64,000 bases of DNA, taken from assembly GCA_964016885.1 (NCBI GenBank), contig OZ024743.1:177074074-177138073 (forward strand), written 5' to 3'. Shown in pieces: positions 43,273-55,190 of this stretch. The translations under genes and the position numbers were made by a program. Positions within the stretch are counted from its first letter, which is position 1, and each line of letters opens with the position of its first letter. The notes under the pieces are model-generated. The model ran no database searches. It had not been told where the DNA came from and saw nothing but the letters and a program-made list of their open reading frames with translations. This DNA comes from Eledone cirrhosa. Lineage: Eukaryota > Mollusca > Cephalopoda > Octopoda > Eledonidae.

Positions 43273-44125
43273 ATATCAAGTGGTAATTGATATAGAGAGG
43301 GGATAGTTTGCTGGTAATTGATATAGTGAGTGGTTTTATGAGAGTGAGTTGTATATTAGATATATATATAGAGAGAGATTCATGTTTATTGATATAGAGA
43401 GGGGTTTGGAAGAGAGTTCCGTGTAGTAGATATAGAGAGGGAGAGATTGATGTTAATTGATATAGTGATGGGGGATTGGGAGATTGTGTTGTATGGTTGA
43501 TGTAGAGAAGGGGAGATTTTGGTGGTAATGAATTGAGTGAGAGGATTGATAGAGGTAGGTATTGATAGATATAGAGAGGGGGAGAGTTTGGTAGTGATGG
43601 ATAGAGTGAGATAGAGTGAGAGAGAATGAGAGAGAATGTTGTATAGTAGATATAGAGAGGGGGTGGAGAGTGTGTTGTATATTAGATATAGCGAGGGGGG
43701 AAGACTGATGCTTATTGATATAGAGAGGGGTATTGGAGGAGAGTTCCGTGTAGTAGATATAAAGAGAGGCATAATTTGGTTTTAATTGATATAGAAAGGT
43801 GGATTGGAAGAGAGTACCTTGTAGTAGATATAGAGAGGGGAATAATTTGGTGGTTGTAGATATATAGAAAGGGATAATGGGAGAGTAACGTGTATGAGAT
43901 ATAGAGAAGGGGAGAGTTTATGGGTGATTGATATACAGATGGGGATTGGGAGAGATAAGTATAAATATTTATAGTGAGTGAGAGAGTGTAGTAGTCTTAG
44001 ATATAGAGAGTGGGATAAGAGAGGCGGTGTCGTGGTAGATATAGAGATGGTGTAGAGTTTGGTTTTAGTAGATAGAGTGAGGTGGATTAAAAAAGAGTTT
44101 TGCGTGATAGACATAGAGAGGAGGA
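43273..44125. repeat. 'gatatagagaggggg' minisatellite, right part
   Basis: About 850 bases of the same modules as 37320-37573, with variants (tagtgag, gagatgg). Frames read across it are repetitive artefacts. 44125-44555 holds nothing recognisable. Confidence 0.85.
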
Positions 44126-44554
44126 GCGTTTGGTGGGACTCTCGGCTCCCAAATAATAGGAGGCGGTGGCAATAATGTGGGCGGGGACGGGCTTGGGAAA
44201 TCAGTAATTGTATAGTGTACGTTCGTAAATATGGGATATCTTGTAATGTTCTTCTTTTGTCATACATAATGTTTTTTTAATGTAAAATAAAATTATTATT
44301 ATATTCTCCAGTCGCTGTATCAATATGAATCACTTGCAATAAAATTTAGCCGGAGATAGAAATTTAATAAGCCGGTGGGGGCTGGGGGTGGAATAAGAAG
44401 CAGGGTGGGGTGTTGGAAAAAAATCTGACAAATTAATAAGCGGGAGTGGGGGGAGACGGTTATTCAAGACCTGAGAGTAAGTGAATTATTGATGGACATA
44501 AAATTGAAAACTCAATACCGAAGTAGAATTTCAATATTCATTTATTATGACTAA

Positions 44555-44651
44555 GCCTTATTACTCTAGAGTCTCTCCTACGTGCTCACAGGATCATCAG
44601 ACACGACTGGTGATGCTGTGAGTGCGTAGGTGGAACTTTAGAGTAACAAAG
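44555..44651. repeat. Imperfect palindrome, ~45-base arms
   Basis: 'ttactctagagt...ggatcatcag' (44560-44600) pairs with 'ctggtgatgctg...actttagagtaa' (44607-44647) around the loop 'acacga'. Confidence 0.7.
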
Positions 44652-44756
44652 CTCACCAATAGCCAATTGTGTTCCGAAGAGATTGTTTTGGTAAAAAGAG
44701 GAGCAAGCAGGAGAAAGCTCTCAACACTCGTAGTTTGTAGTTATGATGGAGATTTA

Positions 44757-44949
44757 GTATAATAATTGTTTCTACTTTTGGCACAAGGCCAGGAAATATC
44801 CCACTGTATTACTGGTACTTTATTTTATCGACCCCGTAAGGATGAAAGGCAAAGTTAACCTCGGCAGGATTTGAACTCAGACCATAAAGGGCAGTAACTC
44901 TTTGCTGCAAAGCATGGCGTCCGACTCTCTACCGATACTGCCAATCCAG
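44757..44949 (-). mobile_element. OK/OR-like SINE, full length
   Basis: Complete from 'aattgtttctacttttggca' to 'cgatactgccaatcca'. Lies opposite, head facing head, to the copy at 45030. Confidence 0.82.
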
Positions 44950-45029
44950 TATAATAATAACATTAATAAAGATGCTGATGTTACAAGACTCCAACTATTA
45001 TCAGTATTACCACCGTTTTTATTATTATT

Positions 45030-45240
45030 AAGGTGGATTGGCAGTATCGGTAGAGCGTCGGATAACATGCTTAGAAGCACAGAGTTGTGGCCTTTTGCGT
45101 TCTAAGTTCAAATCATGCCGAGGTTAACTTTGCCTTTCATCCTTACGGGTCGATAAAATAAAGCACCAGTAATGCACTGGGTTCGATTTAATCGAATTTC
45201 CCCTCTCCCCAAATTACTGTCTATAGTAGAAACAATTATT
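45030..45240 (+). mobile_element. OK/OR-like SINE, full length, 'taatcga' variant
   Basis: 'aggtggattggcagtatcgg' (A box), 'aagttcaaatcatgccgagg' (B box), 'gggttcgatttaatcgaatt' variant block. (att) follows. 45241-45580 shows nothing else. Confidence 0.8.
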
Positions 45241-45649
45241 GTTATAATTATTGCTCTTATCATTATTATTGAGCTTTGAGTGAGTTGAAATATTTAGACA
45301 ATATATAGAACATCTTCAACGCTGTTGTAAACACAATTTAGAAAACCAGGTAAAATACCGTTATATACGGAAACATGTGGCTGACAACCGCGACAGAGCA
45401 CCGGATTCTGTACCTCTCAACTGGCCAAGTTTTCCGTCTATAGGGGTATTTTCCCCGATTTTCTTAGCTGTGTTCACAACTATCTTAATGCGTTCAAGAT
45501 TTTCTATATTTTCTAAACATAAATATATGAAAACTCAGTCGAATTATTGACATGAAATGACGTAGTTAGCGCAACCAACACACACACACACACACACACA
45601 GACACACACACATATATATATTTATATAGAAGTAGTGACACATTCCCTT

Positions 45650-46075
45650 CCCAGCTCGAGCCGGTGGGGCTGGATCGAGGGGACGGTAAAAGGCCAGATG
45701 GCATGACCATCTTCCCGTACCGCGGTGGCAAACCCCTCGTCTGAGATGCCACTTGCACCGACACTTTCTGCAGCCGCAACCTGGTGCAGTCTGCGACTGA
45801 ACCAGGTTCTGCTGCACGTCGGGATGAGGGGGCCAAACTCCTCAAATACCGGTCGCTCTCGGACAGGTTTGCGGTCATTCCCCTGGCAGTGTAGATTTCT
45901 GGTGTCCTCGGCCCCAGGGCTACCTCCTTACTCACCACCATAGGCGCTGAGCTGGCCAGCCGCAGGTGTGAGCCCCGCGAGTTGGAGTGGCTTTTCCAGC
46001 GCGTCTCCCTTGCCGTCCTCCGGGGAAACGCCTTCTCCAATCTGTCCGCCGGGGCTGTGGGTGGGCCCTATCGCG
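45650..46075 (+). mobile_element. Second remnant of the SLSDRF-type RT-associated domain
   Basis: The plus frame reads YRSLSDRFAVIPLAV, a stop, then ISGVLGPRATSLLTTIGAEL, RELEWLFQRVSLAVLRGNAF. Homologous to 36240-36535 but extends further right. Stops interrupt it. Confidence 0.5.
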
Positions 46076-46159
46076 TAACAATACATTAGTTAAATACCAT
46101 TCTTTCATCTGATATATCTCTAAATTATATATTTATATATATTCATGCAAATGATATAC

Positions 46160-46270
46160 AGTTAGTTCACCATACCGAGAACAATTGTTTCACTTTATGC
46201 GGATCTTCAGCAGTCCGAGCTGAAGATCCGCATAAGGTGAAACAATTGTACTCGGTATGGTGAACTAACT
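46160..46270. repeat. Long near-perfect hairpin
   Basis: 52-base arms (46160-46211, 46219-46270) with two mismatches and a 7-base loop 'agtccga'. The arms include 'gttagttcaccataccgag' and 'atgcggatcttcagc'. Confidence 0.85.
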
Positions 46271-46367
46271 GTTGTGTTACTACTTCTACCAAATTCGTCT
46301 CATGGACTGAGTGCTTTACCACTACGGATATTACCTTCCAGTGTTCTACTCCGATATATATAAATAT

Positions 46368-46370
<3 letters not shown>

Positions 46371-46439
<69 letters not shown>

Positions 46440-46452
46440 CAGATAGAGAGAG

Positions 46453-46500
<48 letters not shown>
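46371..46500. repeat. (GA)n
   Basis: About 130 bases of ga with short gata and caga interruptions. Confidence 0.95.
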
Positions 46501-46504
<4 letters not shown>

Positions 46505-46671
46505 TCAAAATTTTATTTCTCGCATTAGCACAGCTTATACATAAATGTATAAGAGAGGTGTACAGTCCTGATGCAAGGTAATGACCCAGAAACATGTAGA
46601 GTGTTCCTCAAAGTCAGTATAGAACAAACAGGTGACAATCGGTCACCGGCACAGCACAACTTCAGATCAGG

Positions 46672-46779
46672 CCATTTGTTAACTTTGCCTTTCGTCCTTA
46701 CGGGGTCGATAAAATAAAGTACCAGTAATGTACTGAGTAATTGCTGGCCTTGTGCCAAAAGTAGAACAATTATTAGTGT
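46672..46779 (+). mobile_element. OK/OR-like SINE 3' half
   Basis: 'ttaactttgcctttcgtcct' to 'gccaaaagtagaacaattat'. Confidence 0.75.
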
Positions 46780-46877
46780 TCGATATAACCCATAGGTACA
46801 TATGTATATGTATATATATATGTGTGTATATATTATACATACATTCATGTATACATCGCTATTTCAGAGCACCAATC

Positions 46878-46878
<1 letters not shown>

Positions 46879-46962
<84 letters not shown>

Positions 46963-47038
46963 ATACATGTGTATGTATTTGTATTTGTACACATATCTAT
47001 GTATGAATCTATCTATCTATTTACCGCCCTTCTCACTC

Positions 47039-47116
<78 letters not shown>

Positions 47117-47119
47117 CTC

Positions 47120-47154
<35 letters not shown>
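46879..47154. repeat. (TA)n, (CT)n, (TA)n tracts
   Basis: TA at 46879-46954, CT at about 47042-47111, TA again at about 47124-47154, with CATA-like spacers. 47230-47545 is AT-rich without recognised features. Confidence 0.9.
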
Positions 47155-47158
<4 letters not shown>

Positions 47159-47554
47159 CATACATATATGCGCACTCTTTCATACATTCATACTTCATTA
47201 TTCATCCCCCATATAATTGTTTTATTATAGAGTTGTTCTTTTTCTTCAGCAGAACCCATTTGGTGAAGTTAAATTAAGCATGAAAAATATTTTCCCAAAA
47301 CAACCAGTTTTCATTTCGTGAAATACCATGCTGAGTTTTGTCAAACATTTTCTTATTCCAGGTCCGTTTCTTGGCTTTCGTTTTTTCTTTAATAAAATGA
47401 AACGAGAAAAATCTTATTTTATCAATATAAAAAATAATCACTTCACCTAACAAACTATTTCGCCGGAAAAACGAGAAAATGAAGTTAAAGTAAATTACCC
47501 TTTTAACAATTTCTTTATTCCAATCCTTTCCAAGGCCTTATCACTCATGTTGGA

Positions 47555-47625
47555 CTAATCCCTCCCTGGTAGATCTCTACTGCTTTCTGTTTGGTTTTGG
47601 CCATATCTTCAGGGGTGTAGTCGTA
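47555..47625 (+). repeat. Repeat shared with 60040-60100
   Basis: 'tgtttggttttggccatatc' and 'ttcaggggtgtagtcgtact' parallel 'cgtttggttttggttatgtc' and 'ttcacgggtgtagctgtact'. Confidence 0.55.
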
Positions 47626-47743
47626 CTCACATACATACATATATATACATACATACATACACACATGATGGCTGTAAACTCTGCTAAGATTATTGAAATC
47701 GCTTGTCAGATTATAGAGTTTGGCGCACCTTTAGGCTACTGCC

Positions 47744-47996
47744 AGCCACACGAACTTGTAACATATTGTGAACAAGCAATGCCTGTGGTTTGAAAGTTTT
47801 TTAAGTGAGGAAAGGCCATGTACTCGACCAATCCCACTCTGTGAGCATTGAATACACTACCCGAAAAGGAGAACTGGTCAACACCATCGGATGCTTCCGA
47901 AGCCGCAGGCTTTTTTTTTCAGTGTTTCTCTCTCTTAGAAAGATGTTATGACAACAACTAGGAGCCTTTCACTTCCAGATAAAAAAAAAAAAAAAG
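47744..47996 (+). repeat. A-tailed repeat shared with 57745-58045
   Basis: Common words in order: 'gcaatgcctgtg', 'aaagtgaggaaag', 'ccaatcccactct', 'acccgaaaag', 'gccgcaggtt/ctt', 'ttcactcccag/ttcacttccag', then poly(A). Unidentified retroposon-like family. Confidence 0.6.
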
Positions 47997-48002
47997 AAAT
48001 AC

Positions 48003-48180
48003 TATTTGGATAGCCGTTGACTCTGCTGAGTTCCTCCGTCTTTTGCCGGGTCTTGTATTTCATCCCGCAGCGTGTCCAAATATCACCATCCACACCAAGC
48101 TAGCTTGGGGGAGTTGCCGGTTTAGTCGCCGACGACCCGACCATGAGACAGGTTGTACTGGGTTACATGTTACCAGTAGC
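48003..48180 (-). mobile_element. RTE-like LINE 5' UTR fragment
   Basis: The reverse complement of this stretch ('gtactgggttacatg', 'tagtcgccgacgacccgacc') equals the 5' part of the inverted half at 33737-33893. Bounded on the right by (CATA)n. Confidence 0.6.
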
Positions 48181-48199
48181 ACTCGAGAGCGACCGGACA

Positions 48200-48251
48200 T
48201 ACATACATACATACATACATACATACATACATACATACATACATACATACA
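48200..48251. repeat. (CATA)n
   Basis: Thirteen or so perfect units. Followed by A/T-only DNA (48296-48413) and (TA)n (48414-48465). Confidence 0.9.
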
Positions 48252-48410
48252 TGATGGCTGCCCCCTCGTTATCGAGTATGGCCATTGCACGAGAAGAAAA
48301 AAAAATAATAATAAATAAATAAAAAAAAAAAAAAAAAAAATAAAAAATAATAATAATAATAATAAATAAATAAAAAAAATAAAAAAATAAAAAAAAGAAA
48401 AGAAAAAAAG

Positions 48411-48469
<59 letters not shown>

Positions 48470-48526
48470 CACATATACATACACACATACATACACATAC
48501 ACTCACACATATACACACACATACAT

Positions 48527-48560
48527 TAATAACAATAATAATAATAATAATAATAATAAT
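48527..48560. repeat. (AAT)n at the 3' end of LINE D
   Basis: About eleven aat units directly followed by 'gatttcatttattagccaca'. Confidence 0.9.
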
Positions 48561-51424
48561 GATTTCATTTATTAGCCACAAGAGCCGACAGGTAGGGGAC
48601 AATACAAAGACAGGGACAGTGGGGGTTTACAATTAGGTCGAGTAAAAGTGCACAATGGCAAGACTAATTTAACAATGAAAATATAAAAATATAAAATAAA
48701 CTATGCAAAATATAACAAAATAAATTCCCCGATAGGGAGTGAACGACCCTGGGGTGATTCGGGTACCCCACCAATCCTGAACCACCCTGCGCTTCTAGGG
48801 CACCCAGGAGAGCACCCCTCTCCTCAAGTTAGCCAGCCTATAGGCGCATGGTCAGAGTAGGCCCATTCACACGAGCCATTCTCGCCACATTCACCCACCT
48901 TTTAGCAAATGTACTGGAGGGCAGCACTTCTCTCTCCACCCTCACCCTCCTTTCCAGGTGAAACTTGAAGAAGTTGATGAGGGATTCAACCTGGTCCACC
49001 ATATAATCTCTTTCGCAACTGCCACCAGACAGAGGAAAATGTCCTGCTCTTCCTGACCTAAGGAAGGTGGCGGCTCGATCTTCACTATGGACTCGGCCGA
49101 TAACCGGATTCGTTCCACACGCGACAGTAGCTGTTCGACATAACTCCACAAGTCAGTAATGCACGGACATTGGACAAGTGCGTGCAGAACGGTTTCGTCG
49201 TTCTGTGCGCATCGTGGGCAGGTCCGTCTGACAGCACTTCCGTGCCTGTAGATTTTATCCCGAACCGGCGGTGCCCCCCGGTAGCACTGCCAAGCGAGGG
49301 ATTTCTGGAAATTGTCCATCGTCCCCGGCTCAAAAGTCCTCCGGTACAGACTGGTCAGTTCGACTTCGTCGAGGCCCAAAGCTTCTCCGAGTGCGTCATT
49401 GCACTTGCCAACCACTAATCCTCTATAGAACTCGAGAGTGGAATTTCCACTGATCGCATTACCCGCTTGGTAGAGGGCAGTGAGTGCCTGGCAACATTCC
49501 AGGTGCCAGTCACCCAGTCTCGGTCTCTTCTTGACCCAGGACTGCAGCTCAGTCAAAGAAATGAGCTGCGGAAAGGCCCGTCTGATAAACGGCGACCACA
49601 CCTGTTCACCATTGAGGCAGAATATCTGGAGATGTCGCAGCCTCAACGCATGTCTGCGCATCATTAGCCACTGCATGCCCAGCCCTCCGCGTAGAGGGTG
49701 CTGGCAGCAGATGGACCGCCTCACCAACGGAACTAGTCCCCTCCACAAGAATTTGAAGAGGAGCCGTTCCAACTTGACGAGGCGCGGACGGGGACAAGGC
49801 ACGACGGTTAGGCGGTAATAGATGACGGACGCGATGTACGCATTCGCCACCTCCGCGCGACCTTTCAGTGATAGCTTCCTCCCAGCCCATTTTTGGGTGA
49901 GACTGGCTACTCTGCTCGTTACCTCGTCCCAATTCTTTTCCACCTGGAGGTCTGGTCCGAACCAAACCCCGAGCAACTTTACTGGTCCGTCCAGCGCCCC
50001 ACGACGCTGTTGGACGGCATGGGCTTGCCTCTCCAGGTTCCGAGCTGCAAGCCCACCGACTTTTCCGGGTTAAGTTTGGCTCCTGTCAACCTTTCATATT
50101 CCTTCAATAAGGTGCCGACCACCTCGATTTCTGAGGTGTTCGACACCATCACGGTGATGTCGTCCGCATAAGACGACACCGCCTTTCCACGTCGCGGTTC
50201 GAGCGGGATGCCCTGCAACAGCTCCAGCTTCCGCAGTAAAGGCTCGAGAGTCAATACGTACAGAAGGGAAGAGAGAGGGCACCCTTGACGGACCGATCGG
50301 GAGAGCCGAAATGGTTCCGAGAGGTGGCCATTAACCTTGACCACCGAGCGTGTGCCGCTGTGCATTGCAACGATCCAGCTTCTAAAGACAGGGCCGAAGC
50401 CAGCTGCTTTGAGGACAAACTCCAGATACCGATGGTCGACCCTATCGAATGCTTTCGATTGATCTAAATTGATCAGTGCCCCACCGAAGCCAGGTTTACA
50501 CCCTACCCTCTCTATGATGTATCGCATGAGGTGGAGATTGTCGTGTATGGACCTGGCTGGGATTGCGCAAGTTTGCGCCTCCCCAACCAAATCCTCGAGG
50601 ACAAGCGCCAATCTCTTTGCTAACACCTTGGCCAAAATCTTAAACTCTGTGTTGAGCAGAGTTATGGGCCTGAAGTTGTCTAATGTATCCCTCTTGTTCT
50701 CGTCTTTCCTTATCAGCGTCACCACTCCCCTGCTCACAGAACTGGGAATACTCCCATTCTGCTGCCAGTTACAGTAGAGTGCTTGGAGGAGTTCGGAGAA
50801 CAAGTCTGGCATATTTACGTAAAGCTCGTAGGGCAGGCCATCCAAACCGGGTGACTTGCGCCTCATGCAGCCGACAAGGGCATCCTGAATTTCGGCTGAA
50901 GTAATCGGCCTTTCGCAGCGCTCAGCGTCGACCGTCGAGATGCGCGGCAAGCCGTCAAGGTAGGGACTGAAATCCGCTACTCTCTCTGATTCGCCACTCT
51001 CCCCGAACAACCGAGCAAAGTGCTGGCGAAAGGCCTCACACATCCGCTTGGAATCGCTTATCTCGTGTCCGTCTCGGTCCGCCAAAGACCGAATTGTGGT
51101 TTTATTACCACGCTGCGCCTCCGCCACGCGGGCCCATCGAACAGCTTTAGTTCCCTCGTTTCTCAGCGCACGCGCCTTAGCTCTGACAATGCAACCTTCG
51201 TGTTTGGCATTGAAGAAATGGTCTAATGCCATTCTCGCCGCTAGCACGTCAGTTGCGATGCCACTACAAATAGCCTCGTCTAACTTATCTACCAGCTCCC
51301 CCTCCTTTCTATTTTTCTCTAACGCTAGTTCTTTGCTGAACTCTATCGAAGTTACTCTAATCTCTCTTTTGAGAGCCCCCCCCCCCACCATCTGTTGTTG
51401 ATGATCCCCCCTGTCAACTTTTGC
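48561..51424 (-). mobile_element. LINE copy D, (ATT)n-associated, 5'-truncated inside ORF2
   Basis: The 3' end is at 48561 against (AAT)n. The 5' truncation is at about 51424, where ORF2 (KLTGGIINNRWW) meets (AAT)n. No ORF1. About 2.9 kb. Confidence 0.85.
48838..51415 (-). pseudogene. LINE D ORF2, partial RT, frameshifted
   Basis: The endonuclease is missing. Open from 51391: FRPITLLNTEFKILAK, INLDQSKAFDRVDH, RQGCPLSS, SYADDITVMV, LNPEKSVGLQLGTW. A frame change at about 49977 precedes LGVWFGPDLQVEKNW, and the Cys/His motif CPRCAQNDETVLHALVQC. A second frame change lies near 48945-49000. A run of C at 51377-51387 disrupts the start. Confidence 0.85.
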
Positions 51425-51478
51425 TTAAATAATAATAATAATAATAGCAATAATAATAATAACGACAACAACAATAAT
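51425..51478. repeat. (AAT)n between LINE D and LINE E
   Basis: aataataat with caat, cgac and caac interruptions. D's truncated 5' end and E's 3' end lie on its two sides. Confidence 0.9.
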
Positions 51479-51739
51479 GATTTCTTTATTAACCACAAGG
51501 GTTTACATAAAGTAGACATTAAGGACAGTGCAGGACAATGCAGGACGGTACAAATGGGCATTTCTGCGTGTAAAAAACAAAAACAGAGGATGTAACAAAA
51601 ATAACAAAGAAAATAACAATGAAAAATTCCCCAATAGGGGGGAGACTTCGGAGGGACATTTGTGGAGAAAGCCCAGTAAAAAGCCACAATGACCCTGACC
51701 ACCAAGGCAAGTGCCCTCTCCCAGTTTTCCACCTTTAAT

Positions 51740-54700
51740 TTACAGATATATACTCAGAGTAGGCCCATTCACTCGGGCCATTCTTGCTTCTCTCACCCAT
51801 CTTTCAACAAAATGCTGGGAAGAGAGCACTTGCCTCTCTACTCTGATTTTCCTTTTCAAATGAAATTTGAAAAAGTCAATCAGAGCATCACCGAAGAGGT
51901 AAGTGCTCGTCTTCAGCCCTTTCAAACGTGTCCACCATACTATCTCTTTCGCCATGGTCACCAGACAGATAAAAACTGCCTGCCCTTCCCGGCTAAAGGA
52001 GGAGGGCGGGGCAATCCTCACGATGGACTCAGATGATAGCTGGATCCGTCCTAAACGCGACAGCAGGTGTTCGACATAAACCCACAAGTCAGCAATTTTC
52101 GGACACTGGACGAGTGTGTGCAGGACGGTTTCGTCGCCCTGCGCGCATCTCGGACATGCCCGGCTGACGGCACCTCCATGCCTGTAGAGTTTATCCCGAA
52201 CTGGAAAGGCTCCTCGGTAGCACTGCCAGGCCAGAGATTTCTGGAAGTTGTCCATAGGCCCCGGCCCGAAAGTTCTTCCGAAGAGATTGGCTAGTTGATT
52301 TTCGTCGACGCCTAGAGTTTCCCCAAGTACGTCGTCGCTCTTACCCTCCACTAATCCTCTATAGAACGCCGAGGTGGAGTTTCCACCGATCACATTGCCC
52401 GATTGGTCGAGGGCTGTGAGCGCCTGAAGACATTCCAGTCTCCAGGCGCTCCCTCTCGGTCTTCGCTTGACCCAGGACTGCAGCTCCGTCAAGGAAACGA
52501 GCTGGGGAAATACGCGCCTAGCAAACGGCGACCACACCTGATCACCGTCGAGGAAGAGGTGGAGATGTCGTAGCCTGAGCGCGTGCCTGCGCATCATCAG
52601 CCACGGCATGCCCAGCCCTCCACGTAGCGGGTGTTGACAACAGATGGACCGCCTGACCATAGGAGCACGTCCCTTCCACAAAAAGCGAAAGAGCAAACGC
52701 TCCAGCGCAGTCAGGCGAGGCTTAGGACAAGGTACGACGGTCAGGCGGTAGCAGATGACAGACGCGATGTACGCGTTAGCCACCCCCGCTCGACCTTTCA
52801 GGGATAGCTTCCTCTCCGCCCATTTCTGGGTGAGAGAAGCCACCCTGCTCGTCACCTCGTCCCAGTTTTTGTCCGTCTGGAGGTCCGGACCGAACCAGAC
52901 CCCTAGCAATTTAACGGGTCCGTCCGTCCAGCGTCTGACGACGCTGTTGGACGGCATGGACCTGCATCTCCAGGTGCCGAGCTGCAGGCCCACTGACTTT
53001 TCCTGGTTGATCATCCTGTCACCGCTTCGTATTCTCTTAGTGTAGTGCCGATCGCCTCGATGTGTTTGGCGTTCGACACCACTACGGTGACATCGTCCGC
53101 ATATGCTGACACGGATCTTCCGCATCCTAGTTCGCGCGGGACTCCCCTCAACGTCTCCAGTTTGTGCAGTAATGGCTCGAGAGTCAATACGTACAAGAGG
53201 GACGAGAGGGGACATCCTTGGCGGACCGAGCGCATGATGTTGAACGGTTCCGACAGGTGACCGTTCACTCTCACCACAGAGCAGATGTCGCTGTGCATGG
53301 CAGCGATCCAGCCTCTGAAGACGGGCCCAAAGCCAGCCGCCCTCAGGACTGCCGCTAGGTAACGATGGTCGACCCTATCGAAAGCTTTCGACTGATCTAA
53401 ATTGATCAAGGACCCACCCGTGCCAGGTTCCCTAGCTACCCTCTCTACGATGTATCGCATGAGGTGGAGGTTGTCGTAGATGGATCTGTCGGGAATGGCG
53501 CATGTCTGCGCCTCTCCCACCAGACCACCAACGACAAGCGCCAACCTCTTTGCTAGCACCTTGGCCAAAATCTTAAACTCTGTGTTTAGCAGAGATATGG
53601 GCCGGAAATTTTCTATGTTATCCCCCTTGTTCGGATCCTCTCTCAGCAGTGCCACCGCTCCTCGGATCACAGAACTGGGAATTCTCCCGTTCTGTTGCCA
53701 GTTGCAGTAGACGTCCGCCAAGAGGCCTCCGAACAAGTCTGGCATCTGTACGTAAAGTTCATAGGGCAGACCATCCAAACCAGGCGATTTACCTCTTGTG
53801 CAGCCAGTCATTGCCTCCCTTACTTCAGCGGCTGTTATCGGCTTTTCGCAACACTTCGCCTCAGTGGCCGAGAGCCGCGGCAGTCCGTCGAGGTAGACAC
53901 TAAAGTCCATCCCTCTACCCGGCCCCCCGCTGCCCCCGAACAGCTGAGCGAAGTGTCGCTGAAAAGCTTCACACATTTGCCCGGGATCGAGTAGCATGCG
54001 CCCGTCGTGGTCCACCAAAGACCGGATCGTGGCTTTGTTGCCACGACGCGCCTCCGCCACTCGGGCCCATTGAACGGCTTTCGTCCCCTCGTGTCTGAGA
54101 GCACGCACCCTAGCTCTGACAACGCAGCCTTCGTGCTTTGTATTGAAGAATTGGTCAAGGGCCAATTTCGCCGCAAGCACGTCGGTCGCAATGCCTTTGC
54201 TAAGCGCCTCGTCTAATTTTCTAACTAGTTCTCCCTCTGCTCTATTTTTCTCTATTGCTAAAGCCTTACTAAACCTAATCGATTCTATTCTAATCGCTCT
54301 TTTCAGAGCAAACCACCACTTGTTGTTGACGATGGCCCCCGTCAACGCCCGCTTAACTAGTTCGCTAATCCGGTCTCTGTAGGCCTTGCGCGCTGGTAAG
54401 GACGCGTTTAGCTTCCAGTAGCCAGGTCCTCGTCTATGAAGCCTATCTAAGTCAAGCACACAGGTCACGAATTTGTGGTCCGTGTAGCTGACTATCTTGA
54501 ATTGTGGACAGCCTATGCTAGACCTATCTATTTCCCTACAAAATACTCTATCTAGATATGATCTGGATGACCCTATGCGGTTTGTCCAAGTCCACATTGG
54601 CACATTCAGGAAATCCAATCGGTACCTGTCAGACAGTTCAAAACGCCTGAGCAGGTTGGTGAGGCTCTTGCACCCTCCACCCTTACCCGCTAATCCCACA

Positions 54701-55155
54701 CAGTCCCAGCGTGCATCTAAGATCCCGTTCCAGTCGCCCACTAACACTAAAGAGCGGGACGTTCCAAGAAAGGTCTCCAGACGCCGGAAGAAATCAGGCC
54801 GCCCTGCTCCTGTCGGGGCATAGACGGCCACTAGCCTGAAAGCTTGCCCGTCTCCGCTGGTCACGTCCAGCACCACCAGCTTACCCTCTGGGTCCAGGAA
54901 GATGGCCCGTATGGCGAGATCCAAACCTCTCCGAAAAAGCACAGCAACTCCTCCACCCGATCCAGGACGGCTGGGAGATGCGTACACATCGTAGCCGCCG
55001 AAGATCGGTGCGAAGGCCCGTGCTTCGGAGATTCTGGTCTCGCTGATGGCCACTACATCTATGTTTAGTGACCTGAGGTCGTTGAGCAGGTGACCCTGCT
55101 TCCATGACGACCCCAAGCCACGTGCATTTATGCTGCCTATTCTGAGTGAGGTCAT
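51740..55155 (-). pseudogene. LINE E ORF2, endonuclease-RT with one frameshift
   Basis: 55155-53011 is open: MTSLRIGSINARGLG, ISETRI, VGDWNGILD, YLDRVFC, YTDHKFVTC (TDH in place of SDH), FRPISLLNTEFKILAK, INLDQSKAFDRVDH, RQGCPLSS, YADDVTVVVS. At about 53010-53030, in the loop before NQEKSVGLQLGTW, the frame shifts to 53215-51740, which carries LGVWFGPDLQ, CPRCAQGDETVLHTLVQC and the end. Combined length is about 1130 residues, like B. It begins 35 bases after ORF1 stops. Confidence 0.88.
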
Positions 55156-55190
55156 GTTTAAAATAGAGTGGAAAAGATGGGAAAGACCAC

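Noticed and set aside
43386..44267. Ser/Leu/Tyr-rich minus-strand frames
   Set aside because: They are products of the 'gatatagagagg' minisatellite.
46560..46615. Possible hammerhead ribozyme (ctgatg ... gaaac)
   Set aside because: The core is wrong (ctgatgc) and there is no stem between gtc and ctgatg.
48181..48300. CRISPR-like regular repeats
   Set aside because: Plain (CATA)n microsatellite in animal DNA, without spacers.
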